DNA from: Obelidium mucronatum
Taxonomy: Eukaryota > Chytridiomycota > Chytridiomycetes > Chytridiales > Chytriomycetaceae
Length of the DNA: 13,424 nt
Direction: 5' to 3'
Assembly (NCBI GenBank): GCA_025765595.1
Contig: JAIVFH010000590.1
Coordinates: 1-13,424, forward strand
Positions 1 to 9,369 of the stretch are shown here, one piece after another. Position 1 is the stretch's first letter. Every line of letters starts with the position of its first letter. The translations under genes were made by a program, and so were the position numbers. The notes under the pieces are model-generated. The model did no database searches. It was not told where the DNA came from and saw nothing but the letters and a program-made list of their open reading frames with translations.

Positions 1-60
1 CGGGGGCTGGGCGGGGGGCGGCCATACTGAGCGGGAGCGGAAGCGAGTGGGCGAAGGGGT
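1..60 (-). other. GC-rich foreign segment, possible start of a gene leaving the window
   Basis: The first 60 bases are very G+C-rich, unlike the arrestin array that follows. On the minus strand an ATG at 25-23 opens a short frame reading MAAPRPAP and then leaves the window, so this could be the 5' end of a neighbouring gene. Eight residues cannot identify a product. The composition resembles the SYF1 fragment at 8968-9355, so it may equally be debris brought in at the breakpoint that truncated the first arrestin gene. Confidence 0.25.
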
Positions 61-75
61 TTGGAAAAAGGAAAA

Positions 76-93
76 GTGTCCTAAATTGGACAC
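76..93. repeat. Short inverted repeat (6-bp arms)
   Basis: GTGTCC at 76-81 pairs with GGACAC at 88-93 across a 6-nt spacer. It lies beyond the stop codon of the truncated arrestin gene A1, close to where GC-rich sequence begins. Function is unknown; it could be a weak hairpin or a scar of rearrangement. Confidence 0.4.
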
Positions 94-118
94 CATACGG
101 CTTGACAAGGCTTACCTG

Positions 119-146
119 GTGGGATCTCTCAATATATCGATCCCAC
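119..146. repeat. Short inverted repeat (8-bp arms) just past the A1 stop codon
   Basis: GTGGGATC at 119-126 pairs with GATCCCAC at 139-146 across a 12-nt AT-rich spacer. It sits 12 nt downstream (in the gene's direction) of the A1 stop. On the minus strand it is followed by CAG|GTAAGC (about 114-109), a good splice-donor match that no recognised exon uses. It may be a hairpin in the 3' region of A1 or remnant sequence from the breakpoint. Confidence 0.4.
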
Positions 147-157
147 ACGGCTAACCC

Positions 158-1018
158 TTAAACGCGTATTATGTCCAAAACTCGTGGTCGAATACATCCA
201 GACTGGAGAAAAGAGTTTCCTTGAAACGCTCCCTCACAGTCAAGAACAGGAGTTCCTTCACTGTCCTCTCGGAGATGAAATTCTGGTGGGGGCAGTGGCG
301 GTGGCGGGGCTCCAATTAAAGCGGGTACTACAAGCACAGGAATTCGTACATCCTTCACAGTGGCATTAAAAAGATCTTTGGTGATGAATTTGAAGCCGAG
401 TGTGTAGTTGATTTCTGCTGATTGGGATTTGAAGGAGATGGGCAAGTTTTCATGTGGTCGAATAATGGCAGCGAAAGGAATGCGAAATTCACCCTTCCGG
501 CATGCGGCTGGGAAAACATCCGACTCCTCCAGAATGACACTCTAATTCGCGATAATAAAATGTATGTTGTTAAAAAAATAATTGGGGGCTTGTACAAATT
601 TTCGTCAACCTTGAACCGATAGAGACACGTAGAGTCAGAGTACGCGAGAAATCCAGGACGGCCAAACCATTTCGTCTTTGCCATTCCTGTCAAATTGAGT
701 CCGATAGAGTTCTTTTTGGACAGTGTATCGGCAGAAGCATTGCACACCAGCATCCCCTAATAAAAGTATCAGTGAGAAACATGGAGTCTGATGAAAAGCA
801 TGGCTGAGACTACGAACATATAGCTCGATAGAGCAGCCTCCGTGTAAGCCATTAAGAATCAGCGGGGTGGAGCTTGTGATCTCTCGATATGAATCAAGGT
901 TAATGCTAGGGGATGCCGCTTCCTCTTCGTGGTCCTGCCGTCTAAGGGGATCTGAAACTGCATCTTCTTCTGGATATAAAGGCCTGCGGATATAGATGCG
1001 GACGTTGGCGACCGACAT
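158..1018 (-). CDS. Arrestin-like protein A1, N-domain only (3'-truncated paralogue)
   Basis: Three exons on the minus strand: 1018-818, 756-610 and 541-158, about 243 aa. Introns are 61 and 68 nt (817-757, GTTCGT...TTAG; 609-542, GTTGAC...TTAG), both phase 0 and at the same codons as in the three downstream paralogues. The start MSVANVRIYIRRPL matches MSIVSNVRCYVRRPL of A2. Exon 3 carries the rest of the N-terminal arrestin-like sandwich (SVILEES, IPFAAIIRP, LPISFKSQSAEINYTLGFKF) and the GAPPPPLPPPE hinge. It ends at IRPRVLDIIRV-stop, aligned to IRPRILNNM in A2. The whole linker and the C-domain, more than 300 residues in the paralogues, are absent. The sequence past the stop is unrelated and becomes GC-rich. 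No frameshift is seen in what remains, so it is either a truncated pseudogene still without lesions or an N-domain-only protein. Arrestin assignment rests on similarity to A2-A4. Confidence 0.6.
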
Positions 1019-1178
1019 ACTTTTAAGGGTTGGTTGGAGAAAAGTTCAGTATGATAAATTGCAAAAAAAACAATATTTTATGAAGCCAAGGAAGCAATGC
1101 GACCGACCAGCCACGAATAAACACCAACGACACAACTAGAATTATTTCATATTTTCATCAGATCCGACATTAGGCATT

Positions 1179-3118
1179 TTATCGCATAAGCTCCACCGAC
1201 ACTGTCCCCAAATCAAACTCCATCGTACCCATTGCAATTCCTTTTTTCGATTTCATTGTGGATTCAGTGCGCAAGATGAATACAAGCTAAAATAAGTCAG
1301 ATCTTTTAGAGTTATCAGGTCTAAGGCGCAACAAGTACGCGTTCTTTTCGAACTCACCTGATGACTCAACTCGATCAATGAAGTTTTAAAACCACAGCCG
1401 AATACCCCCATTTCTTCAGAGCTTGGCACGTGGAACTCCACGTGTTTTTGTATAGCAGATCCCTCGCCTTCTTCCAAGAAGGCAATATTCTCAGTGGACA
1501 AGGAAACAAGGTCAGTTCGGACAGATCCCATTGCCTTACATTTCACAGATGCTCTCAAAATAATGTCCAAGCTTTTACAAATGTGATTTGTTGGTATCGA
1601 TTCAATTTCGATATCGATCCCCACAGTTGAGGATGGCCCCACCATTGTGCATGGAACGATTATTCGAAAAAGAGGAAGAAGCTGGTGATCAGATGCGTCT
1701 TCTTGTGTTTTTTTGAAATCTTTGAATGATTGCGAGAGGAATGCGATAAGATTTCTTGGATGGTTTGTTGCAGAATGTTCCCTCTCTTGCGGAGGAGATG
1801 AGATGCCAGGAGTCGCTGCTTGCATCACTTCACGAGTCTCAGGTATATTTTGAAACGAAGTAGACTCTTGCTCTTCCGGATGTGGAGAGTCGCGCGCGAT
1901 TTCGAAACGCGGTCGATTCAAGCTCGTTTCTGAAGACGGTTGGACTTGGGACGATGAGCCCCTCAACGTGGACGGAAGATTTCCTCTTGATGACGTACGA
2001 ATTAATACACGTGATAAAGGGTCCTGCTCTGTGTAAGGTAATGGTTGGCTTTCATCAACAGGAATAATCATGGATTCGTGACTCAAAGAGCGATTCAGCC
2101 TTCTCAAAAGAGACAATTGAGAGATGGAAGGCTGCCATACTTCGGATTGAGACCTTTTGAACGGAGTAACTGACATTGAAGATGTTGGTCGTCGCAAACT
2201 TGGAGGAGGCGTTTCTGTTGGCGTGGGCAAGTTTTGAGGTTGATCTTCTACTTCTGAATAGGCCGGAGCAGTAGTTTGCGACAAATCAGTCGCCATATTG
2301 TTGAGAATCCGTGGGCGAATCCATGGAGCTTCACGGCCTGCCACAACATGAACACTAGCATTCCCTTGCACACCCCCTTCCGAGTCGAGAACCACGCGCA
2401 TTCCGTCGTCTTCCGAATGCAATTGTGGCTGCTCTGGAGGAGGAGCATTGGGCCAGGACGGGCCAACATGAACAGGAAATTTGATTTGATCGATGTTGGT
2501 ACCGAGAATATCATAGCTTGTGAATTTAAATGTGAGAGAATACGAGATTTTGGCTGATTGCGAACTAAACGTAATAGGCAGCTGTTGTCCAGTTCGAACA
2601 ACAAATGCAAATGGAATTGACGCGTATCCTGTCACATTGGGTTCCGGAAACGCGTCATCCTGGCTAAGAATAACACTCTATGCTTGGCGTTAGAATTTCC
2701 AGCTTTTGGAACAATAAAACTCTACAACTTGGTTACCCTGAACTTCAAAAATCGGTCCGAATCCTGATAATTGACGAACCCATAGCTTGTCCAATGAGTT
2801 TCGGCAATGCCAGTCAATAAGAGGTCGATTGAATTCTTTCTTGACAATGCTTTGGGTGCTATTTGAAACATAAGCACTCCCTGTAGAAGTTGCTTGAACA
2901 TAATTCTAAACGCAGTTTTATAAGGAACGCACATAGACTTCAATGGCGCAGCCTCCATTGAGACAATTAAGAGTAAGAGGCAACTTGTCGGTAACTTCTC
3001 GATATGCTTCCATTTCTCTTTCAATGACCTGATCGATCAGTCGGTTTTCATCCTGAATGGATTCAGTGGCTTGAAGAGGTCGACGGACATAGCAGCGCAC
3101 ATTCGAAACGATAGACAT
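1179..3118 (-). CDS. Arrestin-like (alpha-arrestin type) trafficking adaptor A2
   Basis: Four exons on the minus strand: 3118-2933, 2880-2737, 2677-1358 and 1286-1179, about 585 aa. Introns are 52, 59 and 71 nt, all phase 0 with GT-AG ends (GTGCGT, GTAACC, GTGAGT donors). The last exon was found by homology: reading on from IELSHQ through the GTGAGT donor gives a junk tail, whereas splicing to 1286 gives LVFILRTEST...FDLGTVSVELMR-stop, which aligns with the C-terminus of A3 and A4. The N-domain is about residues 1-195 (VRCYVRRPL; LPITFSSQSAKISYSLTFKF; the APPPEQP hinge). The Ser/Pro-rich linker is about 235-440, and the C-domain about 444-585 (FRIIVPCTMVGPSS, VEFHVPSSEEMG). By family, such proteins link membrane cargo to ubiquitin ligases or endocytosis; the cargo is unknown. 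It is the most divergent full-length member and the only one with the C-domain intron. Confidence 0.8.
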
Positions 3119-3446
3119 TTCTGGCAGAGAAAAAGGAGAGCATTATTAGCGGGTTTAGTTGATCCAAGCTTAAAAGGCGTCATTGTCCCATGTAAAAAGC
3201 TTAATTCCAATTGCTTGGGCAAGAGTTCTTTAAAATAGCAGAAATTAAAAAGATAATACTTTCACAGGAACAGCTATGGAGCATCCCATTCTACATGTAT
3301 GATGCATTCCAAAATAGCATGAAAAATTCGTTGATAGGCATTGGTTTGGAACAATCAGTACAATTTCAAGCAACTTATTCACAACAAAAAAAAAACACTT
3401 CTTAAACTTCTAAAAACATATACAGCAGCCTTAAATCGCGCTTCCT
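3119..3446. other. Intergenic region between A3 and A2, no gene seen
   Basis: This is the largest gap in the array (328 bp), between the A3 stop and the A2 start. It is AT-rich, has a ten-A run near 3387-3396, and should hold the A3 terminator and the A2 promoter. A 64-codon frame on the plus strand has no recognisable similarity or exon logic. No RNA gene, repeat or clear regulatory motif was seen. Confidence 0.5.
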
Positions 3447-5479
3447 CTACCGCAACAAAACCACGGAAATCCCACCCAAGTTAAACTTGTTTCTCGCATT
3501 TCCGACACCGACTCGCCTCTTCTTCTCAGTAACCAAACGAAAAACAACACGATGCCTCAACGTTACCAACGGCACTTTGAACTCCGTCGCATATTGGCCC
3601 ATTACCGCAGCGTCAGGAATCTCCAACCATACACGTTTTTTGAACACACTAATATGTTCGGTATTTGGATCGACACTCTGAACCGCGTCAAATCCGCTGG
3701 TAACGTCGGCTAATGCAAGCTCCTTCACGTCTTCGTTGGATTTACCATATGCTGTGCAATACACAATAGCATTCAATCTGATTTCAATTTGGGAGATGGA
3801 ATGTCCAAGTGGAAGCGATTTGATCAGAATATCGATTGGAATTCGACTGGATGGACCAAACATCGTGCATGGCATGAGTATTCTGTAGCGCGGTATCTCA
3901 GTTTTTGGGCGAAGGACGGGGCGGAGTAGGGGATTTGCTCCAGCGCTTTTGCTTCTCATCATGCTGAGAAACGGGTTCGTTGATGGACGGGAATCTGGCT
4001 CAGATTGTTGTTGCTCTGGAGGTGGCGACGTTCCGACATCAGGGGTAATGAGGCTCAATGGCGGCTGCGATAAACTTCCTGGCGACAATGGAGAGGGCGG
4101 GACGTTTGGAACTTGTTGGTCACCGGCATTATTGGCTCTGCGTTTAAATAAGCCGTGGAGTAGGCCTGGCTTAGGCTTTGGTGGTGGGGACGGCATGGCA
4201 GATGTTATTGGACTGATCAGGTCTCGTTCGTCAGAATCTCCAGCAGTAGCAGACGCCTCCACATCTGTGGAGATGAAATCTGGCGAGATAGGAAGCGCAA
4301 GCGAAGGAAGAGCCAAATGAGGCATCGAGTTCATAAAGACCAACGGGTCTTCCATTGAATAAGCCAAGGGTGGTGAGTTCGGATAATCGGATTCTACAGT
4401 TGCACCATTGCTGCTCTCTTCTGGCAACGAGTTGAAACTCGCCGAAGCGAAATTTGACGACTCCCGCAACTCAGCGTCCGTTTGGACGCGTTCCACAGCC
4501 ATAGAAGACCGACCCATTTCCTCCATCGGTGAATACTCTGGCGCAGTAAAGTCCACCTCAACAGAAGTTCTATATGGTGGGGAATCAATAGATTCGCGAC
4601 CCCCTCGTCTTCGTGTTGTCTCTACGGTTGTAGTGATCAAATTACTTAACACTTTGGGTCGCAGCAGCTCATCGGAACCCCGATGACAACCACTGCGAAC
4701 CACAGTAGTGCTTCCTTGAACATGTCCATTCTGAATGTCCAAAACGACGCGATATCCGTCCTCTTGCGGACCGAGTGGTGGTGTGTTTGGGGGCGGGGCC
4801 TCAAGCCATGGATGGACAACTTTCACGGGAATTGTAACATCATTCGAGAGTCGGAAAGATCCAGGGAAGTAAAATGTGAAACGTAGAAAGTAGTAAATGG
4901 AGCAGGACGGCGAGCTGAAGGTAATGGGAAGTCCACTCGAATCATGTCTTGGGCGAAGTGCAATTACGAATGGAAGCGCCTTTAATTTTGTGTCAGAAGA
5001 TGTGTCGAGTCGATCAGTTCGTCGAAGTACGTAATTCTAGTATGATGTTAATAGGAAATGATGTCATCAGACTTAACAAGCTATAAGCGTACCTCAATTT
5101 CGCAAACGGTACTGATTTGGTCCTGGTCTGCAAAGTGAGTGTTTGTGACTCCGGCAAAGAGAACAGTTATAGCCATATTGGAGTAATCAACGTTTGGAAG
5201 TGGCTGCAGGACAAGTGTCCCCTAGTACGGCTCAGGGTTAATACAGTGAATTGTATCAAGACGCTTCCTGGCTGAACATACGTAGATATATTCTGTGCGT
5301 CCTGGGCCTACATCGATAGTCAGGAGCTGCTTGGCTGAATCAGAAACCATCCTGTAGTCAAGCAAGTTCTCGTCTTGCAGCGAATCGGCAATCGCTGGTG
5401 GAAGAAGGTTCTCAGTCGCATTTTCAAAGGAATTCGGTCTGCGTCGCACGTAGACGGCGACGCTGCCAAAATCGGGCAT
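3447..5479 (-). CDS. Arrestin-like (alpha-arrestin type) trafficking adaptor A3
   Basis: Three exons on the minus strand: 5479-5282, 5221-5093 and 5036-3447, about 638 aa. Introns are 60 and 56 nt (GTATGT...CTAG and GTACGC...CTAG), both phase 0. The start is placed at 5479 (MPDFGSVAVYVRR) because it matches MQEFSSVAVYVRR of A4; an in-frame ATG at 5536 would add 19 unaligned residues. The N-domain is about residues 1-195, ending at EAPPPNTPPLGPQEDGYRVV. The linker holds LLRPKVLSNL, APEYSP (about 274), PPLAYSMEDPL (about 331-341) and the basic motif PGLLHGLFKRR (about 399-409). The C-domain is about 491-638 (YRILMPCTMFGPSSRIPID, VMGQYATEFKVPL, VVFRLVTEKKRRVG, GGISVVLLR-stop). The likely role is cytosolic cargo adaptor. 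No canonical PPxY motif is present. Its closest relative is A4, only 159 bp away. Confidence 0.87.
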
Positions 5480-5638
5480 TGATTCCTTCGCTGTGATTTT
5501 TGAAGCATTTTTTGCACTTTGCGTTTGTTGCACCAAACAAACTGTATTTCAAACTCAAGTTTCAAATGATAAACAAGTACTCTCTAATATCTACATTTCC
5601 AGCGAATTCCAGCGAAAACGTGGAAATCAAGCCCATCC

Positions 5639-7808
5639 TCATCGAAGCAGCACCACAGAAATTCCACCCAAGTTGAACAACTCCTTGACAAAACCTTTGC
5701 CAACACGCCTCTTCTTCTCAGTCACTAGCCGAAACAAAACACGATGTTTCAACGTAATCAAAGGTACTTTAAACTCGGTCGCATATTGCCCCATCACAAC
5801 TGAATCCGGAACAGTCAACCAAACGCGCTTCTTGAACACCCCAACTTCATCTCTGGCAGACTGAAACCCACCAACAGCACTTGCAACAGCATCTGGTGAA
5901 CTTTCAAATGCATCAAATCCACCCTTCAAATCCGCGCTTGAGAGCTCCTTGACGTCCTCTTTTGTATTACCATACGCAACACATGTCACGACCGCAGCCA
6001 ACCTTACTTGAATTTGCAGAATCCTATGCCCAGCAGGTAGCGACTTAATGAATAAGTCGATTGGAACCCGGCTATTGGGGCCAAACATTGTGGTGGGCAT
6101 GATGACTCTGTATCGTGGGACATCTGGCGGTTTTGAGACCGACAAGCGAGGTTTCTGGAGGTATGATGTGCCAGGTGAGCTTTTGGTACGGATAATTGAT
6201 AATAGAGAATCGAAGGATGATGTTCGTGGTTCTGGGTCACAATCACTTGGTGACGGTTGTCTGTTTATGAGGCCTGAGCTTCTTGGGGGGGACTCAGAGG
6301 GAGTGGATAAATGAGTCGATACTGGCGTTTCAGTAGAAGACGTGGACGTTGATGGTATACATGGTGCCGTTGGCACCTGATGCGACGTAGTAGAGCGACC
6401 GGCTTTCCGCTTAAATAACGCCTTCAGCAAACCTGGCTTCGCTTTTTGAGGGGGGGCAGCCACTGCAGACGGCTCTTGATAATGTGGCCTGGTAATCAAC
6501 TCATCAGAAATTTGTGTGGAATCTTCTTGGATTAAAGGCGCTGGTCGGTTGCGGCCCTCACGTGGAATATCGAGCGACAAGGTTGGCAAATCATCCATAA
6601 AACTTAATGGATCTTCCATCGAGTACGCTAGTGGAGGAGAGTTTGGGAATTCTTGGAATGGGACTGCTTGTGGTTCTGAACTGGACCGTGGCACTTCAGA
6701 GTGCGCCCGGCGAGCCAGGGCACTAAAAGTCAGGGGAGCAACGTCCATTGAAGTATCAGCAATATCTAATGCTGATTGTGATCGTTCTACCGCAATTGAA
6801 GGTCTTTCTCCACCGTCCTCCAATGGAGAGTATTCTGGAACCTCGTAGTCCACCTCCAACGACGATCTATACATAGCCGAGTCAGCAGAATCTCTTCCGC
6901 TCCTTCTAATAATTGCTGCCAGTCTCGATGGCTCTTCGGTTGAAGTTAAATTGCTGAGTACTTTTGGCCGTAAGAAAAGATCCGTGTCATGATAGCTCCG
7001 CCCTCGAATCAAATTCAAGCTTCCCCGCACGACTCCGCTCGAGTCCAGAACAACACGAAATCCATCTTCTTGGGGGCCAAGGTGCGGGGTATTAGGAGGT
7101 GGCGCGCCAGTCCAAGGAGGTACAACTGTTACTGGAACAGTTACTTCCTCAGCGAATCTGTATGTGCCAGGGAAATAGAACTTGAATCTCAAAAAGTAAT
7201 AGATGGAGCAAGAGGGAGATTCGAAAGAGATAGGCAGTCCGCATGAATCTTGGCGAGGACGCAGGGTGATTGAAAATGGTAGGGCTTTGAGTTTCGGATT
7301 TGGAGACGTGTCGAGTATTTCATTGCTTTCGAGAATGTAATTCTAGTGTTGTGTAATTGGTTTTTGAGTGGATCGTTATAACGGTTATACAAGCGAAACA
7401 ACAATTTCGCAACCTCAACTTCGCAGAACGGCTTGTATTGGCCCTGCTCAATAAAACCTTCGCTCCATTCGGTTTTAGAAACACCTGCAAAGAGGACTGT
7501 GATAGACGCGTTTGAGTAGTCAATGTGCGGCACAGGTTGAACAACGAGCAGCCCCTGGGAAGACCCTGCTTAGACTGAGGTACTCGATATCAAACATGAC
7601 TTACATAAATATACTCAACGCTTCCTGGACCAACATCGATGGTCAGATTGTAGTCTGTGTCACTGGAGATGCGTCGATACTCATGTTCAGTAGGAGCATT
7701 AGGGGGCAGAGAGGCAGCGAGCTCAGCTGGAAGGCGGCTTCCGTTTGGGTCTTCGCGCGAGTTCAGTGGCCGGCGTACATACACAGCCACACTGCTGAAT
7801 TCTTGCAT
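5639..7808 (-). CDS. Arrestin-like (alpha-arrestin type) trafficking adaptor A4
   Basis: Three exons on the minus strand: 7808-7605, 7554-7414 and 7342-5639, about 682 aa and the longest of the array. Introns are 50 nt (GTAAGT...CCAG) and 71 nt (GTTGCG, a weak donor; CTAG acceptor), both phase 0 and at the family positions. The N-domain is about 1-200, with VAVYVRRPLNS, LTIDVGPGSVEYIY, LPISFESPSCSIYYFLRF and the GAPPPNTPHLGP hinge. The linker, about 215-520, is rich in Ser, Pro and Thr and holds LRPKVLSNL, VPEYSPLED (283), PPLAYSMEDPL (351-361) and PGLLKALFKRK (418-428). The C-domain is about 523-682 (YRVIMPTTMFGPNSRVPID, VMGQYATEFKVPL, LFRLVTEKKRRVGKG, GGISVVLLR-stop). It was duplicated together with the lectin gene upstream; a decayed copy lies at 9356-9870. 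A cytosolic trafficking-adaptor role is inferred from the family. Confidence 0.88.
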
Positions 7809-7917
7809 TTTTCAACAAGTTGCGTTTTTTGTCAGGTTTTTGTGCCAGCCACCTGGAGCTGCTTGGTTTTTTTGATGGATCAAGCAAAAAGAAAAATATT
7901 GTTAAATCATCCTTGGT

Positions 7918-7923
7918 TTTATT
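7918..7923 (-). terminator. Polyadenylation signal of the lectin gene
   Basis: AATAAA on the minus strand, 71 nt past the lectin stop codon. The same hexamer and its flanks are kept at 12886-12881 in the duplicated lectin, which supports its use as the 3'-end signal. Confidence 0.55.
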
Positions 7924-7993
7924 GAATACGCCTCATAGAAAGCATAGAAGCTCTCAAGAAAATATGAGCTAAGAATGAGACAAACTAATTCAA

Positions 7994-8723
7994 CTAATTC
8001 CAAACAAAAGTGTTGGTGGACCAAATTGGGTTATTCATGGCCCATCCATCATTGTACAAAACCAAGTTTCCGTCATTCTACAATAGTTATGAGTGACTTT
8101 TATAGTATAAAAAAAAGTTAAGCGAAAACAAAACCTGAATACAAAGCAAGCCATCGGAGCCCCATGTCCCAGCATTCCAACGGGTAGTTGTTCCATCACC
8201 AGTTGGTGCGCCAGTCAAGTAGAGATCACCGTTCCAGCCATACTCGAACTGGTAAGCTTTGTAATAGTCACCAATGTCGTTAGCCCAATTTTCCCAAGAT
8301 TGAACGTAGCAATTTTGGTTGATGATGCAGGCCCAAGTTTTGTAGTGGAAAACCTTGATGTGCCCTTGCCACTAAAGTGTAGGATTGCTGTTAAGTACCA
8401 GGTATGCATTATGAAAGAAATGAGTTGATACAACATACATGCAATCCGAAAACAGCACTGCCACTTGGAGATTGCATTCCTTCACCGACTTGGAAAACAT
8501 GGCCTCGACGAATGCAACCAGCATCTGGGTATTGGTAGTACCAGTTTTCCTGAATTGTGTTATCATCATCCGCTGTAATGGCGATTTTCTCGTAGCCGGG
8601 AAGGATGATGGCCTTGGTCTTGATACCCTCAACAGCAATAATGTCAGTTGCGTTTCTGGTGGGAGCGGCCAACACAGCTGTTGAGACCACGGCAGCAAGA
8701 GAAAGAAGGAATGATGGAACCAT
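7994..8723 (-). CDS. Secreted bulb-type (GNA-like) mannose-binding lectin, intact copy
   Basis: Three exons on the minus strand: 8723-8439, 8371-8135 and 8077-7994, giving 201 aa. Introns are 67 nt (GTATGT...TTTAG) and 57 nt (GTTTTG...TGTAG), both phase 0. The start at 8723 gives MVPSFLLSLAAVVSTAVLA followed by APTRN, a clear signal peptide with cleavage after about residue 19; an in-frame ATG 60 nt upstream would put a basic stretch before it. Residues about 80-200 read as a B-lectin fold: VGEGMQSPSGSAVFGLHWQG resembles the first strands. The spliced CIQ|NDGNLVLYNDG matches the QxDxNxVxY mannose-binding motif, followed by PIWSTNT. Several Cys could form disulfides. It is probably exported and binds mannose-type glycans. 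It lies 185 bp upstream of A4 on the same strand. The lectin family call is from motifs only. Confidence 0.82.
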
Positions 8724-8967
8724 TGGTTTTTTGATACTAATTTTTTGGAAGTTGAGGCTGGGTTTACGGGATTTTATTTTCAAGGCTTATCTGTGTGGCT
8801 GATGCAAGCACCGCCACTGACGGATGCCTTGGAGACATATTGCGTGATATCAATACCTGTTAGCACCCGCATATTGGCTCGACAATCTCGAGTTACAGCG
8901 AGTTACTCGAGGTTGTATTTTGCAAAGAAAGCGGTTGCACCAATCTCAGCGGGCGCATCGGGCTACG
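8724..8967. promoter_or_regulatory. Divergent 5' region between the lectin and the SYF1 fragment
   Basis: 244 bp between two divergent start codons. On the lectin side, AT-rich sequence on the minus strand at 8780-8771 (AAAATAAAAT) could serve as a TATA-like element, and GATAAG at 8791-8786 is a GATA-type motif; both are only suggestive. On the SYF1 side, CTCGAG occurs at 8887-8892 and 8906-8911, enclosing two copies of GAGTTAC. The change in composition towards GC at about 8935-8967 hints that the SYF1 5' flank came with its exon. Confidence 0.3.
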
Positions 8968-9369
8968 ATGGCGAGAGAGAAGGCGCAAAGGCCGACGCCG
9001 AAGAAAGAGAAGAAGAAAGCGCGCGTGCCGACTGCGGCATCGACTGCGGCTACTGCGCCGCTGGCAGCCGCGAAGAAAGACGCGCTGCTGTTTATCGCCG
9101 AAGACGACATTCGTAAGTGGCAGTGTGGCAGTGTGTGTTGAGAGTGTTTCACTCACGGTCTCTCTCTCTCCCGCTACAATTGCTTCTCTACTCTCACTTT
9201 CTCTATTCTCACCACAGCCTTCGAGGAGGAATGCATCCGCACGCCGCTCTACCTCAAGGTGTGGCTCTTCTACCTCGACCACAAGGCCACAGCCCCGCTG
9301 CCGCAGCGCGCCTTCCTGTTTGAACGCGCCCTCCTCTCCCTCCCAAGCTCATACAGGATCTTCCATCGA
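8968..9369 (+). pseudogene. SYF1: 5' fragment of pre-mRNA-splicing factor SYF1 (XAB2/Cwf3 family)
   Basis: Two exons on the plus strand: 8968-9112 and 9218 to about 9355, with a 105-nt intron (GTAAGT...CACAG, phase 1). The spliced product runs from a Lys/Ala-rich leader (PTPKKEKKKARVP) to LLFIAEDDI, then PFEEECIRTPLYLKVWLFYL and FERALLSLPSSYRI. This is the N-terminus and first HAT repeat of SYF1, a spliceosome-associated NineTeen-complex protein of the nucleus. Intact family members have about 800 residues and many HAT repeats; here the frame reaches a TGA at 9376-9378, soon after the sequence switches to arrestin-derived DNA. Only about 95-100 residues remain, so this is a truncated captured copy. 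Its high GC, especially at third codon positions, contrasts with its neighbours and suggests transfer from another locus of the same genome. The spliced reading frame is clean, so the capture may be recent. Confidence 0.82.

Noticed and set aside
3949..4320. 123-codon plus-strand open frame inside A3
   Set aside because: It is antisense to the A3 linker, has low complexity (Gly/Ser-rich mirror of Pro/Ser codons) and shows no similarity or splice logic.
6516..6848. 110-codon plus-strand open frame inside A4
   Set aside because: It is the antisense shadow of the A4 linker, whose own frame has paralogue support.
8887..8911. Paired CTCGAG palindromes with a repeated GAGTTAC
   Set aside because: Short and common by chance; kept only as a note in the intergenic entry.
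8893..9282. 129-codon minus-strand open frame over the SYF1 fragment
   Set aside because: It reads the opposite strand of the spliced SYF1 exons as Arg/Leu-rich low-complexity sequence. The plus-strand SYF1 reading with a clean intron explains the region better.
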